From NCBI RefSeq assembly GCF_000379965.1, contig NZ_KB904334.1, positions 89,147 through 153,146 of the forward strand: a stretch of 64,000 nucleotides of DNA, given 5' to 3'. Below, piece by piece: positions 35,832 to 44,887 of this stretch; within the stretch, counting starts at the first letter, position 1, and every line of letters begins with the position of its first letter. Origin of the DNA: Hoylesella nanceiensis DSM 19126 = JCM 15639 (GTDB lineage: Bacteria > Bacteroidota > Bacteroidia > Bacteroidales > Bacteroidaceae). Below the pieces are notes generated by a model. That model was not told where the DNA came from. It was given only the letters and a program-made list of their open reading frames with translations, and did not search any database. The position numbers and the translations under genes were made by a program.

Positions 35832-36485
35832 TTATCGAATACTTTTCTTTGGATTGATTTCTAACAGCGTGATATCGTATATAATTGTGCTGTGTTCTGG
35901 AATTCCAATTGATGCAATTGCAGAAGAAGCAAAGCCCAAGTTAGCAGGCACATACACTTCCCATCTGTCGCCAACAACCATTTGTTGAATGGCAGTTGAG
36001 TATCCTTCAGGCAAAGCTACACGTGTATTGCTATTCGCTACGATGCTACCTACAACTGGAAGGATAACTGCTCCGTTGGTTGTTGAATTGTATCCGCCAA
36101 TGTAAGTCTGCATAAATGCCAAGCCATTGGGGTAAGTTGTTGAAGGAAGAAGACGTGCTCTATAAGTAACCAACACGCTATCGGTAGATAAAGGATGTTG
36201 TGTTGCGGTTCCACTTTTTAGTACCTTCACCACCACTTGCTCGTCATCTGCCACTTTATAGTTGGTATCTGAACCAGGAAGTGTCCAACTTCTAAATACC
36301 TTCCATGTGTTATCTCCACTTGCAATGCTTGTCTTTGCTTGAGAAAGTGTCTTACTAAAGAAAGCTTCGTTGGTTGCTTTCCAATTGGGATATTCTTCCT
36401 TATCTACAATATCATTAGAACAACTGGCAACAAACAAACATGCCATGAAAAATAACAGACTATATAATAAGGTGTACTTCTTCAT
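35832..36485 (-). CDS. FKBP-type peptidyl-prolyl isomerase lipoprotein
   Basis: Lipoprotein of 217 residues (lipobox VASC, Cys22). The C-terminal half is an FKBP domain: DSVLVTYRARLL, GYSTAIQQMVVGDRWEVYVPANLGF and STIIYDITLLEI. It should assist folding of exported or outer-membrane proteins by proline isomerisation. It is a single-gene unit with promoter TAACTTTG at 36633-36640 and its own terminator. The leader is about 140 nt. Several Bacteroidales carry multiple such FKBP lipoproteins, and substrate specificity is unknown. Confidence 0.9.
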   Translation of the reverse strand: MKKYTLLYSLLFFMACLFVASCSNDIVDKEEYPNWKATNEAFFSKTLSQAKTSIASGDNTWKVFRSWTLPGSDTNYKVADDEQVVVKVLKSGTATQHPLSTDSVLVTYRARLLPSTTYPNGLAFMQTYIGGYNSTTNGAVILPVVGSIVANSNTRVALPEGYSTAIQQMVVGDRWEVYVPANLGFASSAIASIGIPEHSTIIYDITLLEINPKKSIR

Positions 36486-36632
36486 TTATTGTATTCTTTT
36501 TAATGAGCAAATAATACTCGTTTTATAGTTATTTTATAACGAAGTTTCTACAATGTCTACCCGTTTTATGCCATAATATCTCTAAAACGCAATAGAACAT
36601 TACTAAAAACTTTAACGAATTATATTTCGAAG

Positions 36633-36640
36633 CAAAGTTA
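36633..36640 (-). promoter_or_regulatory. -7 box for the FKBP gene
   Basis: TAACTTTG on the minus strand; TTCG sits where the -33 TTTG is expected. Confidence 0.6.
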
Positions 36641-36811
36641 AGTATAAAGAATTAAAAAACGAACTTTTATCACCTTTTTATCTACACGAAAGGCATTTTT
36701 ATGCTCTTTTAAGCCATTCGAAGCGCATTAAAAGAGAAATATCTTGCATTTTTACAACACTTCTACGCCCTTTATTCGTGCTATTATAAAAGCACTTTCT
36801 AAAAAAAAAGC

Positions 36812-36819
36812 TACCTTTG
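36812..36819 (+). promoter_or_regulatory. -7 box for the YeiH gene
   Basis: TACCTTTG lies 38 bp before the ATG at 36858. The rest of the divergent 36486-36857 gap shows only A/T-rich leader sequence. Confidence 0.65.
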
Positions 36820-36857
36820 CACCCACGAAACATACATCGGTATAAATTCAAAAACAA

Positions 36858-37904
36858 ATGGAAAAACTTACCAAAACCCCTTATATGGGGTTGCTTATTG
36901 TGGCCTTACTCGCCTTAGGCATTACTTTCTTGGCACAATTACCTTTCTTTGAGAGCATAAAACTGAGCGCAATTGCCCTCGGTGTGGTGGTGGGTATGTT
37001 GTTAGCCAATAGCGTTCGCCCCCTATTTCCAAAGGAATGGGACGGCGGTTTGGCTTTAGCAAGTAAGCATTTCTTACGCACAGGCATTGTTCTATATGGC
37101 TTTAAGCTAACTCTCAATGCCTTATTTGTGATGGGACCCAAAGCTGTTGCGATCGATTGCATTATTGTTTGTGGCACATTGCTGTTGGGTAATGCTCTTG
37201 GACGCTGGTTAAAACTTGACAAAGACGAGCGTTTGCTGATTTCATCGGGTAGCGCTATTTGTGGAGCTGCAGCGGTTTTGGCTACCGAACCCGTGCTACA
37301 AGCTCCCAAACACAAAACGGTTGTTGCCATTGCCACTGTGGTTTTGTTTGGAACTTTATCTATGTTCCTCTACCCTTTGTTGTATAGAATGGGCTTATTC
37401 CATAGTTTTTCTGCCGAAGCCATTGGTGTTTACACGGGCTCTACCATTCATGAAGTGGCGCATGTGTTAGGTGCTGGCACGGCAATGACGCCCGAAATTA
37501 CGGCAACTGCAACGATAACAAAGATGATTAGGGTGATGATGTTGGCGCCTGTGCTGTTGTGTTTGAGCGTAATAGTACGCTCGGGCGGTTCAACTGCAAA
37601 GGGAAATGATTTGAAAAACATCACCATTCCTTGGTTTGCCTTTTACTTTATGGGCGTAATTCTACTCAACTCGGCTTTAATGTCGCTTTCTACTTCAGGC
37701 GGTTGGAATGACATCTACACAGAATTTACGAAGATCATCAATATTATTGGTACTTTTGCGCTGACAATGGCTATGACTTCTATTGGTTTAGACGCTACCT
37801 TTGCTAAGTTTAAGCAATCGGGCTTACGTCCTTTCCTCTTGGCTTTCTTCCTTTATATCTGGCTTGTTTTAGGTGGAAACTTTTTAATTCGATTGTTCTA
37901 TTAA
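36858..37904 (+). CDS. YeiH/UPF0324 family membrane protein (putative sulfate exporter)
   Basis: Polytopic inner-membrane protein of 348 residues with about ten hydrophobic segments. Family landmarks are GVVVGMLLANSVRP, KHFLRTGIVLYGFKLTL, SSGSAICGAAAVLAT and TGSTIHEVAHVLGAG. The family is annotated as a putative sulfate or taurine-derived anion exporter on thin evidence; in E. coli yeiH lies next to a LysR regulator, absent here. It stands alone, divergent from the FKBP gene and convergent with glyS. Confidence 0.85.
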   Translation: MEKLTKTPYMGLLIVALLALGITFLAQLPFFESIKLSAIALGVVVGMLLANSVRPLFPKEWDGGLALASKHFLRTGIVLYGFKLTLNALFVMGPKAVAIDCIIVCGTLLLGNALGRWLKLDKDERLLISSGSAICGAAAVLATEPVLQAPKHKTVVAIATVVLFGTLSMFLYPLLYRMGLFHSFSAEAIGVYTGSTIHEVAHVLGAGTAMTPEITATATITKMIRVMMLAPVLLCLSVIVRSGGSTAKGNDLKNITIPWFAFYFMGVILLNSALMSLSTSGGWNDIYTEFTKIINIIGTFALTMAMTSIGLDATFAKFKQSGLRPFLLAFFLYIWLVLGGNFLIRLFY

Positions 37905-37929
37905 ATCATATTCAATCGAGATAAATATC

Positions 37930-37958
37930 AAAGGGGGAATGAAAGCTATTCCCCTTTA
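37930..37958. terminator. Hairpin after the YeiH gene
   Basis: AAAGGGG at 37930-37936 pairs with CCCCTTT at 37952-37958 about 26 nt after the stop codon. No strong T-run follows, so termination strength is uncertain. Confidence 0.5.
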
Positions 37959-37972
37959 AATGAGATAGCAAT

Positions 37973-38064
37973 AAAAAAGCTAAACTCTTACATTATGATA
38001 AGACCTGAGAAGGATTCATTCCTATTTCTTTGTTCTTATCTTTCTATGTAAAAGTTTAGCTTTT
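37973..38064. repeat. Long inverted repeat in the YeiH/glyS convergent gap
   Basis: Arms of about 19-20 bp (AGCTAAACTCTTACAT ending at 37993, complement beginning at 38046) have one mismatch and a 52-nt loop. The loop contains a further GATAAGA/TCTTATC stem. A- and T-runs flank the arms, so the structure could terminate both strands. Confidence 0.65.
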
Positions 38065-38168
38065 ATTCTTTATAAGGGCAATGCCCAAAGGGATCTATCT
38101 CTTTAATTATAGGTTCCTTTCAACTTGCCTTTGATTTTGAAGGCGATTGCTATCCGCCTAAAAAAGGC

Positions 38169-38207
38169 AAAAAAAAATAAACCAAAGCCATAAAGGCAAT
38201 GGTTTAT
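38169..38207 (-). terminator. Terminator of glyS
   Basis: An ATAAACCA/TGGTTTAT stem (38177-38184 and 38200-38207) with an inner GCC/GGC is followed by eight T on the minus strand. Confidence 0.88.
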
Positions 38208-38215
38208 CTTTTTAT

Positions 38216-39757
38216 TTATTGTAATTTCTTTAGCAAGCTAACGATGCTCACTTTGTCTTCAATTATATTGCGAAGTTCTGAAATATCAACTCGTTCTTGC
38301 TCCATTGTATCTCTGAAACGCAAAGTAACTTTGTTGTCTTTCAATGTGTCGTGGTCTACAGTTACACAATAAGGAGTACCTATTGCATCGTGACGACGAT
38401 AGCGTTTTCCGATTGAATCTTTTTCTTCATAATGACAATTGAAGTGGAATTTCAAGCTATCCACAATCTCACGAGCCTTCTCTGGTAAGCCATCTTTCTT
38501 CACTAGAGGCATCACACACAATTTAACTGGAGCCAAAGCAGCAGGAAGTTTCAACACTACACGTGTTTCTCCGTTTTCTAATGTCTCTTCTGTATAAGCG
38601 TGACACATGATTGAAAGGAACATACGGTCAACGCCAATAGATGTCTCTATCACGTAAGGTACATAGCTTTCGTTGGTTTGTGGGTCGAAATATTTAATTG
38701 ATTTTCCACTGAATTTCTCGTGTTGTGAAAGGTCGAAGTTGGTTCTTGAGTGAACACCTTCAACTTCTTTGAAACCGAATGGCATCTTGAATTCAACGTC
38801 AGTAGCGGCATTTGCATAGTGAGCAAGCTTCTCATGATCGTGGAAACGATAGTTTTCTGCACCGAAACCAAGTGCTTGGTGCCACTTCATTCGTAGTTCT
38901 TTCCACTTATTAAAGTGCTCTAATTCAGTGCCAGGACTAACGAAATACTGCATTTCCATTTGTTCAAACTCACGCATTCTGAAGATGAATTGACGTGCAA
39001 CGATCTCGTTTCGGAATGCTTTACCTATTTGAGCGATACCGAATGGCAATTTCATTCTACCTGTCTTTTGTACATTTAGGTAGTTAACAAAGATACCTTG
39101 AGCTGTCTCTGGACGCAAATATATCTTGTTTGCAGCATCAGATATTGAACCCATCTCAGTAGAGAACATTAGGTTAAACTGACGAACATCAGTCCAGTTC
39201 TTTGTTCCACTAATTGGATCTACAATCTCTTCGTCTACGATAATCTGCTTAAGTTCTTCTAAGTTAGATGCCTGCATTGCCTCAGCATAGCGTGTATGAA
39301 GAGCGTTTTTCTTCTCATTCAATTCCAATACACGTGCATTGGTTTCTAAGAACTTCTCTTTATCGAAGCTTTCTCCAAAGCGTTTAGCCGCCTTAGCCAC
39401 TTCTTTATCAATCTTTTCTTCGTACTTTGCGATTTGATCTTCAATCAAAACGTCAGCACGATAGCGTTTCTTTGAGTCTTTATTGTCAATCAATGGGTCG
39501 TTGAATGCATCGACGTGTCCAGATGCTTTCCATATAGTTGGGTGCATAAAGATAGCCGAGTCGATTCCAACAATATTCTCATGAAGGAGCACCATGCTCT
39601 TCCACCAATACTCTTTGATATTGTTTTTAAGTTCAACTCCATTCTGTCCGTAATCGTATACGGCTGCTAAACCATCGTAAATGTCACTACTTGGGAAAAC
39701 AAATCCGTATTCTTTACAGTGCGAAATAATCTTCTTAAAAATATCTTCTTGTGCCAT
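38216..39757 (-). CDS. glyS: Glycyl-tRNA synthetase, α2 type
   Basis: Class II synthetase of 513 residues that charges tRNA-Gly as a homodimer, the archaeal/eukaryote-like form rather than the α2β2 GlyQS of E. coli. The start MAQEDIFKKIISHCKEYGFVFPSSDIYDG at 39757 is preferred. A longer frame to 39787 begins inside the -7 promoter box. Class II core motifs include RPETAQGIFVNYLNV and RNEIVARQFIFRMREFEQMEMQYF. The anticodon-binding domain follows about residue 400 (VKLCVMPLVKKDGLPEKA). It has its own promoter and terminator and is divergent from parC. Confidence 0.97.
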   Translation of the reverse strand: MAQEDIFKKIISHCKEYGFVFPSSDIYDGLAAVYDYGQNGVELKNNIKEYWWKSMVLLHENIVGIDSAIFMHPTIWKASGHVDAFNDPLIDNKDSKKRYRADVLIEDQIAKYEEKIDKEVAKAAKRFGESFDKEKFLETNARVLELNEKKNALHTRYAEAMQASNLEELKQIIVDEEIVDPISGTKNWTDVRQFNLMFSTEMGSISDAANKIYLRPETAQGIFVNYLNVQKTGRMKLPFGIAQIGKAFRNEIVARQFIFRMREFEQMEMQYFVSPGTELEHFNKWKELRMKWHQALGFGAENYRFHDHEKLAHYANAATDVEFKMPFGFKEVEGVHSRTNFDLSQHEKFSGKSIKYFDPQTNESYVPYVIETSIGVDRMFLSIMCHAYTEETLENGETRVVLKLPAALAPVKLCVMPLVKKDGLPEKAREIVDSLKFHFNCHYEEKDSIGKRYRRHDAIGTPYCVTVDHDTLKDNKVTLRFRDTMEQERVDISELRNIIEDKVSIVSLLKKLQ

Positions 39758-39784
39758 TGTAACTCTAAAATTTAAATTATTGGG

Positions 39785-39792
39785 CAAAGTTA
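39785..39792 (-). promoter_or_regulatory. -7 box for glyS
   Basis: TAACTTTG on the minus strand lies 27 bp before the chosen ATG and overlaps the rejected upstream start. Confidence 0.65.
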
Positions 39793-39816
39793 AGCCTTTT
39801 TTTCGGATATTCTTTG

Positions 39817-39824
39817 TATTTTTG
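39817..39824 (+). promoter_or_regulatory. -7 box for parC
   Basis: TATTTTTG fits TAnnTTTG and lies 39 bp before the ATG. It sits only 24 bp from the divergent glyS box, so the two promoters are back to back. Confidence 0.6.
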
Positions 39825-39863
39825 CGTTAAATTAGAGTTAACTAGTAGCTTTTCATTTTTAGC

Positions 39864-42584
39864 ATGAGTAATAATAAAGACGATATCAACAATAGCGAGA
39901 ATCAAGAAGAACTAATAAATAACGAGAGTCATTCCGACTATACACCAGCGAGCCGTTTCGATGCATCTGCAGTGCATCACCTCAGCGGAATGTATCAAGG
40001 TTGGTTCTTAGCTTATGCTTCTTACGTTATATTAGAACGTGCTGTACCACACATTGAAGATGGTCTTAAGCCCGTTCAACGCCGTATTTTGCACTCAATG
40101 AAGCGCATGGACGATGGAAGATATAACAAAGTGGCTAACATTGTTGGTCATACTATGCAGTTTCACCCACATGGTGACGCCTCAATTGGCGACGCTTTGG
40201 TGCAAATGGGACAGAAAAACCTGCTCATTGACATGCAAGGTAACTGGGGAAACATACTCACTGGCGACCGAGCTGCGGCTCCTCGTTACATTGAAGCACG
40301 TCTTTCTCAATTCGCTTTAGATGTTGTTTTTAACCCTAAAACAACTAATTGGCAGCTAAGTTACGACGGAAGAAACCAAGAACCCATCACTCTTCCAGCT
40401 AAGTTCCCACTTCTTTTGGCTCAAGGAGCTGAGGGAATTGCTGTGGGTTTATCCTCAAAAATACTCCCCCACAACCCTAATGAGATATGCGAAGCAGCTA
40501 TTTCATACCTAAAAGGAGAGGAATTTCAACTTTATCCCGACTTTCCTACAGGCGGATCAATAGACATTAGCAAGTATAATGATGGTCTTCGAGGTGGTAG
40601 TATCAAAGTTCGTGCGAAGATAGAAAAGCTAGATAACAAGACACTTGTAATACGAGAAATACCTTTCAGCAAAACAACTACATCACTTATCGATTCTATT
40701 TTGAAGGCAATCGATAAGGGAAAGATCAAAGCTAAGAAGGTGGATGACAACACTGCGGCTGAAGTTGAAATCCAAATTCACCTTGCAAGCGGTGTATCTT
40801 CTGACAAAACAATTGACGCTTTATATGCATTTAGCGACTGCGAGGTGAACATTTCGCCCAATTGTTGCGTGATAGAAGATCAAAAACCACGCTTTATGAC
40901 AGTGAGCGAGGTGCTCCGTCACAGTGTAGACTCAACGATGGGACTTCTTAGAAAGGAGCTACAAATACGCAAAGACGAACTCCTTTCGCAACTATTCTTC
41001 GCATCGTTAGAAAGCATCTTCATTGAAGAAAGAATCTATAAAGATAAGAAATTTGAGCAAGCAGCTAACGTTGATGCTGCCGTTAAGCACATAGATGAAC
41101 GATTAGAGCCATTCAAGAAGGACTTTATTCGTGAGATAACCCGTGACGATATCTTGCGTCTTTTAGAAATAAAGATGCAAAGAATCTTGAAGTTCAATAA
41201 GGAAAAGGCCGAAGAACTCATTGCTAAGATGAAGCAAGAGATCAAAGATATCGATTATAAATTGGCTCACATGGTGGCTGTTACCATTGAATGGTTCACC
41301 TTCTTAAAAGAGAAATACGGCAAAGAACACCAACGTTTAACTGAAATAAGAAACTTTGATACCATCGAAGCAACGAAGGTTGTGGAGGCAAACGAAAAGC
41401 TTTACATCAACAGACAAGAAGGTTTTATAGGCACATCGCTAAAGAAAGACGAGTTTGTTTGTAACTGTTCAGACATCGACGACATCATTATTTTCTATAA
41501 AGATGGCTTATATAAGATCATAAAGGTGGCTGAAAAGATCTTCGTTGGCAAGAATGTGCTACACGTTCAAGTATTTAAAAAGAACGATAAGCGCACCATC
41601 TACAACGCAGTTTATCGTGATGGAAAGAAGGGTCCTTATTATATTAAACGCTTTAATGTAACCACTATGACCCGTGAACGTGACTATAACCTCACCAATG
41701 GCACACCTAATTCTAAGGTAGTCTACTTCACTGCGAATCCAAATGGAGAGGCAGAGGTCATCAAAGTCACTCTTGATCCAGCTTCAAAGAAAGGCAATAT
41801 CTTTATAGAAAAAGACTTCTCAGATATCTTAATCAAAGGAAGAGCAGCCAAAGGAAACCTCTTAACCAAGTTCAACATTCAACGAATTGGTTTAAAGAGC
41901 CATGGACATAGTACATTAGGAGGTAGAAAAGTGTGGTTCGATCCAGACGTAAACCGACTCAATTACGATGAACACGGAAAGCTATTGGGCGAATTTAACG
42001 AAGGAGATTCAATACTTATCGTACTTGATAATGGCGAGTTCTACATCACTAACTTTGATGCTAACAACCATTATGAAGACAATATCCTTATAATAGAGAA
42101 GTGGGACGAGCACAAAGTGTGGTCGCTTGTACTCATTGATGCAGATAACAACAATTATCATTACATCAAACGCTTCAACATGGAAGCAACAAAACGACAC
42201 CAAAACTTCGTTGGAGAGAATCCAAACAGCAAGTTAATTATTCTCACCGATCAAAAGAATCCACGTGTAAAGGTTACTTATGGCGGGGAAGATGCATTTA
42301 GAGGAGACCAAGAAATTGATGTAAATGAGTTCATTTCAGTAAAGGGATTCAAGGCAAAAGGAAAGCGCATTGCTACTTGGGAAATTGATTCTGTTGAGCT
42401 ACTCGAGCCTATTGTCAATGAAGAAGAGCAGGAAGAAGAAGCTCAAAGCAATGAAGAGATGAACGAAAAAGATAACTCTTCTGAGAATTTAGACCCCGAT
42501 AAAGGAAAGAGTCAACAAGATGTTATCGACGAAATAACAGGCCAACTCAATCTGTTTAACGATGAAGAAAATTCTGAAAGTTAG
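39864..42584 (+). CDS. parC: DNA topoisomerase IV subunit A
   Basis: Type IIA topoisomerase breakage-reunion subunit of 906 residues that decatenates chromosomes together with ParE. The catalytic tyrosine is in AAAPRYIEARLS (Tyr142). The quinolone-determining region reads HPHGDASIGDAL; by my alignment Ala106 takes the place of the Ser that contacts fluoroquinolones in E. coli ParC. The C-terminal β-propeller region is shorter than in GyrA and lacks a clear GyrA box. The protein ends with about 60 acidic, Glu/Asn-rich residues, and an acidic N-terminal tail of about 25 residues precedes the core. The 3' end overlaps the next gene by 23 nt. Confidence 0.95.
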   Translation: MSNNKDDINNSENQEELINNESHSDYTPASRFDASAVHHLSGMYQGWFLAYASYVILERAVPHIEDGLKPVQRRILHSMKRMDDGRYNKVANIVGHTMQFHPHGDASIGDALVQMGQKNLLIDMQGNWGNILTGDRAAAPRYIEARLSQFALDVVFNPKTTNWQLSYDGRNQEPITLPAKFPLLLAQGAEGIAVGLSSKILPHNPNEICEAAISYLKGEEFQLYPDFPTGGSIDISKYNDGLRGGSIKVRAKIEKLDNKTLVIREIPFSKTTTSLIDSILKAIDKGKIKAKKVDDNTAAEVEIQIHLASGVSSDKTIDALYAFSDCEVNISPNCCVIEDQKPRFMTVSEVLRHSVDSTMGLLRKELQIRKDELLSQLFFASLESIFIEERIYKDKKFEQAANVDAAVKHIDERLEPFKKDFIREITRDDILRLLEIKMQRILKFNKEKAEELIAKMKQEIKDIDYKLAHMVAVTIEWFTFLKEKYGKEHQRLTEIRNFDTIEATKVVEANEKLYINRQEGFIGTSLKKDEFVCNCSDIDDIIIFYKDGLYKIIKVAEKIFVGKNVLHVQVFKKNDKRTIYNAVYRDGKKGPYYIKRFNVTTMTRERDYNLTNGTPNSKVVYFTANPNGEAEVIKVTLDPASKKGNIFIEKDFSDILIKGRAAKGNLLTKFNIQRIGLKSHGHSTLGGRKVWFDPDVNRLNYDEHGKLLGEFNEGDSILIVLDNGEFYITNFDANNHYEDNILIIEKWDEHKVWSLVLIDADNNNYHYIKRFNMEATKRHQNFVGENPNSKLIILTDQKNPRVKVTYGGEDAFRGDQEIDVNEFISVKGFKAKGKRIATWEIDSVELLEPIVNEEEQEEEAQSNEEMNEKDNSSENLDPDKGKSQQDVIDEITGQLNLFNDEENSES

Positions 42585-43407
42585 TATATTCTTGTGCTTT
42601 TGTATGCTTTTTTCTCATGCAAAAGCACAAGAAACACTCTTTAATCTCAACGATTCCACCCCCTCAAAGCAACAAAAGCTCATCACCAATGCACGCTCGT
42701 TAGCCATTGGAAACATTGAGTTACTCGATACCTACCTATCCAATCAAAAGTATAGAGGAACCGAGTTGCGTTTTATTTCACACACCACTCGAGAACGAAG
42801 CCATTGCAATTGGAGCACCAACATTATGCACCAAGCAGCCATAGCACGCACTCAAAACAAGCAAAACACAGGCACAGAGCTTTATGCCATATATAATTTT
42901 GAGTGGGGAAAGCTACATAAATGGACTTTTTTAGATAACAACCTTATTATAAGAGGTGGTGGATTGGTTGACACTTCACTTGGAGTGATCTACAACACCC
43001 GCAACAGCAACAACCCAGCCCAAGCCCTTGTAGACCTCAATATAGGTCCTATTGTGGCCTGCACCTATCGCTTTCGTTTTCTACACAAACACCCAATGGC
43101 AGTGAATTATCAAGCCTTTGCCCCATTAGTAGGCATTATGTTCAGTCCAAACTACAGTCAATCCTACTACGAAGCGTTCACACAGGGCAACTACGATCAC
43201 AATATTGTGTTCACACAACCTATCAACAAGCCATCACTCCGACAAATGTTATCACTCGATTTCATGCTTCTTAAAACCCAAGTACGCATTGGTTACGTGG
43301 GCAACTATCTGCAATGGAACGTCAATAACATCAAGTCGCATACCTATAGTCATGCTATCTCAATTGGAATAGTAAAACACTTCAAGTTTATTTCATTGCA
43401 ACCATGA
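42562..43407 (+). CDS. Exported DUF3316-like protein
   Basis: Protein of 281 residues with a signal peptide (ILKVSIFLCFCMLFSHAKAQ). The β-rich body reads like a small outer-membrane barrel and fits the DUF3316 group of Bacteroidetes (for example LITNARSLAIGNIELLDTYLSNQKYRGTELRF). Function unknown. It overlaps parC by 23 nt and the S41 peptidase by 4 nt, so the three are co-transcribed. The link to topoisomerase IV is positional only. Confidence 0.75.
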   Translation: MKKILKVSIFLCFCMLFSHAKAQETLFNLNDSTPSKQQKLITNARSLAIGNIELLDTYLSNQKYRGTELRFISHTTRERSHCNWSTNIMHQAAIARTQNKQNTGTELYAIYNFEWGKLHKWTFLDNNLIIRGGGLVDTSLGVIYNTRNSNNPAQALVDLNIGPIVACTYRFRFLHKHPMAVNYQAFAPLVGIMFSPNYSQSYYEAFTQGNYDHNIVFTQPINKPSLRQMLSLDFMLLKTQVRIGYVGNYLQWNVNNIKSHTYSHAISIGIVKHFKFISLQP

Positions 43408-44423
43408 TTTCAAAAATAACATCTCGCATCTGCATCTTGTTGCTTTCGTGCTTTTGTTTCGCCTCTTGCATCGACAACAACGAGCCCCCTAACACCACAA
43501 AAGGAAACTTCGAGGCGTTGTGGAACATCATTAACGAGCATTATTGTTTTTTTGATGAGAAGCAAAAAGAATATGGACTCGATTGGAACGAGGTGTATAA
43601 GCGATATGCCCCCACTGCATCTATGTCGCTAACAAAGGCACAAGAGTTCGAACTTCTTAGCAATATGCTTTCCGAATTGCGTGATGGGCACGTCAATTTA
43701 TATAGTACTTTTGATGTAGGAAGATATTGGGCGTGGCGTGAAAACTATCCTTCGAACTTCTCTCAAGAGCTCATCGACGAGTATTTAGGCACCAACTATA
43801 AAATTGCGGCAGGCTTTTACTATCGCATTCTCATCGACAACACGGGCTATATACGCTGTGCTTCGTTTGCAAGTACCAAGGGAGAAGGCAATTTAGATAA
43901 TGTATTTTACTATTTATTGGCATGTAAAGGACTCATCATTGACCTTCGAGACAACAGCGGTGGCTTAGTAACAGCAGCCGAACAATTGGCTGCTCGCTTC
44001 ACCAACAAAAAAGTATTGGTGGGCTATATTCAGCACAAAACGGGCAAGGGACATCGTGATTTTTCTCCACTCCAAGCACAATATCTCACTCCAAGCAATG
44101 GACTTAGATGGCAAAAGCCCGTTGTTGTTATCACCAATCGTGGTGTTTACAGCGCAGCCAACGAGTTTGTGAAATATATGAAGAACCTTCCTAACGTTAC
44201 AATTATAGGAGATAAAACTGGCGGTGGAGCGGGAATGCCTTTCTCTAGCGAGCTTCCTAACGGCTGGTCAGTACGCTTTTCGGCCATTCCTTCATACGAT
44301 TCTGAGAAGAAAACCACAGAATTTGGAATAGACCCTCACCACAATGTGAGCCTAAATATAGAGGATTTGCAACGTAAAAAAGATACTTTAATTGAATTTG
44401 CACGTAAAATTATAGCAAAATAA
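43404..44423 (+). CDS. S41 family (C-terminal processing) peptidase lipoprotein
   Basis: Lipoprotein of 339 residues (lipobox FASC, Cys22) with an S41 protease domain. The catalytic serine is Ser250 in NRGVYSAANEF and the lysine is Lys271 in IGDKTGGGAG. KGLIIDLRDNSGG (about 175-187) is the usual strand before the active site. A PDZ domain is reduced or absent, as in the short tricorn-like S41 lipoproteins of Bacteroidetes. It acts outside the cytoplasm; the substrate is unknown. It overlaps the DUF3316 gene by 4 nt. Confidence 0.92.
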   Translation: MISKITSRICILLLSCFCFASCIDNNEPPNTTKGNFEALWNIINEHYCFFDEKQKEYGLDWNEVYKRYAPTASMSLTKAQEFELLSNMLSELRDGHVNLYSTFDVGRYWAWRENYPSNFSQELIDEYLGTNYKIAAGFYYRILIDNTGYIRCASFASTKGEGNLDNVFYYLLACKGLIIDLRDNSGGLVTAAEQLAARFTNKKVLVGYIQHKTGKGHRDFSPLQAQYLTPSNGLRWQKPVVVITNRGVYSAANEFVKYMKNLPNVTIIGDKTGGGAGMPFSSELPNGWSVRFSAIPSYDSEKKTTEFGIDPHHNVSLNIEDLQRKKDTLIEFARKIIAK

Positions 44424-44455
44424 TTTGGTAGTTTAATTTTAATGCATTACCTTTG
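44424..44455 (+). promoter_or_regulatory. Promoter of tRNA-Leu
   Basis: The -33 TTTG is at 44424-44427, followed by 20 bp and the -7 TACCTTTG at 44448-44455. The surrounding AATAATTTGGTAGTT is shared with the tRNA-Val promoter. Confidence 0.85.
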
Positions 44456-44479
44456 CAAACGCAATTAGGGTACTACCTT

Positions 44480-44561
44480 GCGCTTGTGGCGAAATTGGTA
44501 GACGCGCTAGACTTAGGATCTAGTGTTTTGCGACGTGTAGGTTCGAGTCCTATCAAGCGCA
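44480..44561 (+). tRNA. tRNA-Leu (anticodon TAG)
   Basis: An 82-nt tRNA with acceptor stem GCGCTTG/CAAGCGC, anticodon loop CTTAGGA (anticodon TAG) closed by CTAGA/TCTAG, a class II variable arm and T-loop GTTCGAGTC. The 3' CCA is not encoded. It reads CUN leucine codons. Confidence 0.97.
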
Positions 44562-44562
44562 C

Positions 44563-44592
44563 AAAAGGTGGTTTTTAACCACCTTTTATTTT
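44563..44592 (+). terminator. Terminator of tRNA-Leu
   Basis: An 11-bp perfect stem (44563-44573 and 44577-44587) with a T-rich tail directly after the tRNA. I see nothing else in 44593-44822. Confidence 0.9.
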
Positions 44593-44822
44593 TTATATAT
44601 AGTTCTATTCTATCGCAATTGCTATTGAATCGAACTGCAACCCATCACCAACTCATTTTTATTTGATCTGTCCTTAATTGTAAATGTATCTAACTTTTCA
44701 TTGCAAGAAAAAACATTTGCAAGCTATTTGCTATACCCTCATCACAACAAAAGGCTAAAATACATTCCATTTGCCTTACACCTATTATATAATAGGGAAA
44801 CAACACACGCATAAACACAAAA

Positions 44823-44854
44823 GAATAGGAAACAACCTAAGTCGTTTCCTATTC
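44823..44854 (-). terminator. Terminator of the NAD(P)-binding oxidoreductase gene
   Basis: An 11-bp perfect stem (44823-44833 and 44844-44854) lies after the stop at 44888 on the minus strand. Confidence 0.8.
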
Positions 44855-44887
44855 TCATTTTTATAATGTTTCTTTTAACTCTATCGA

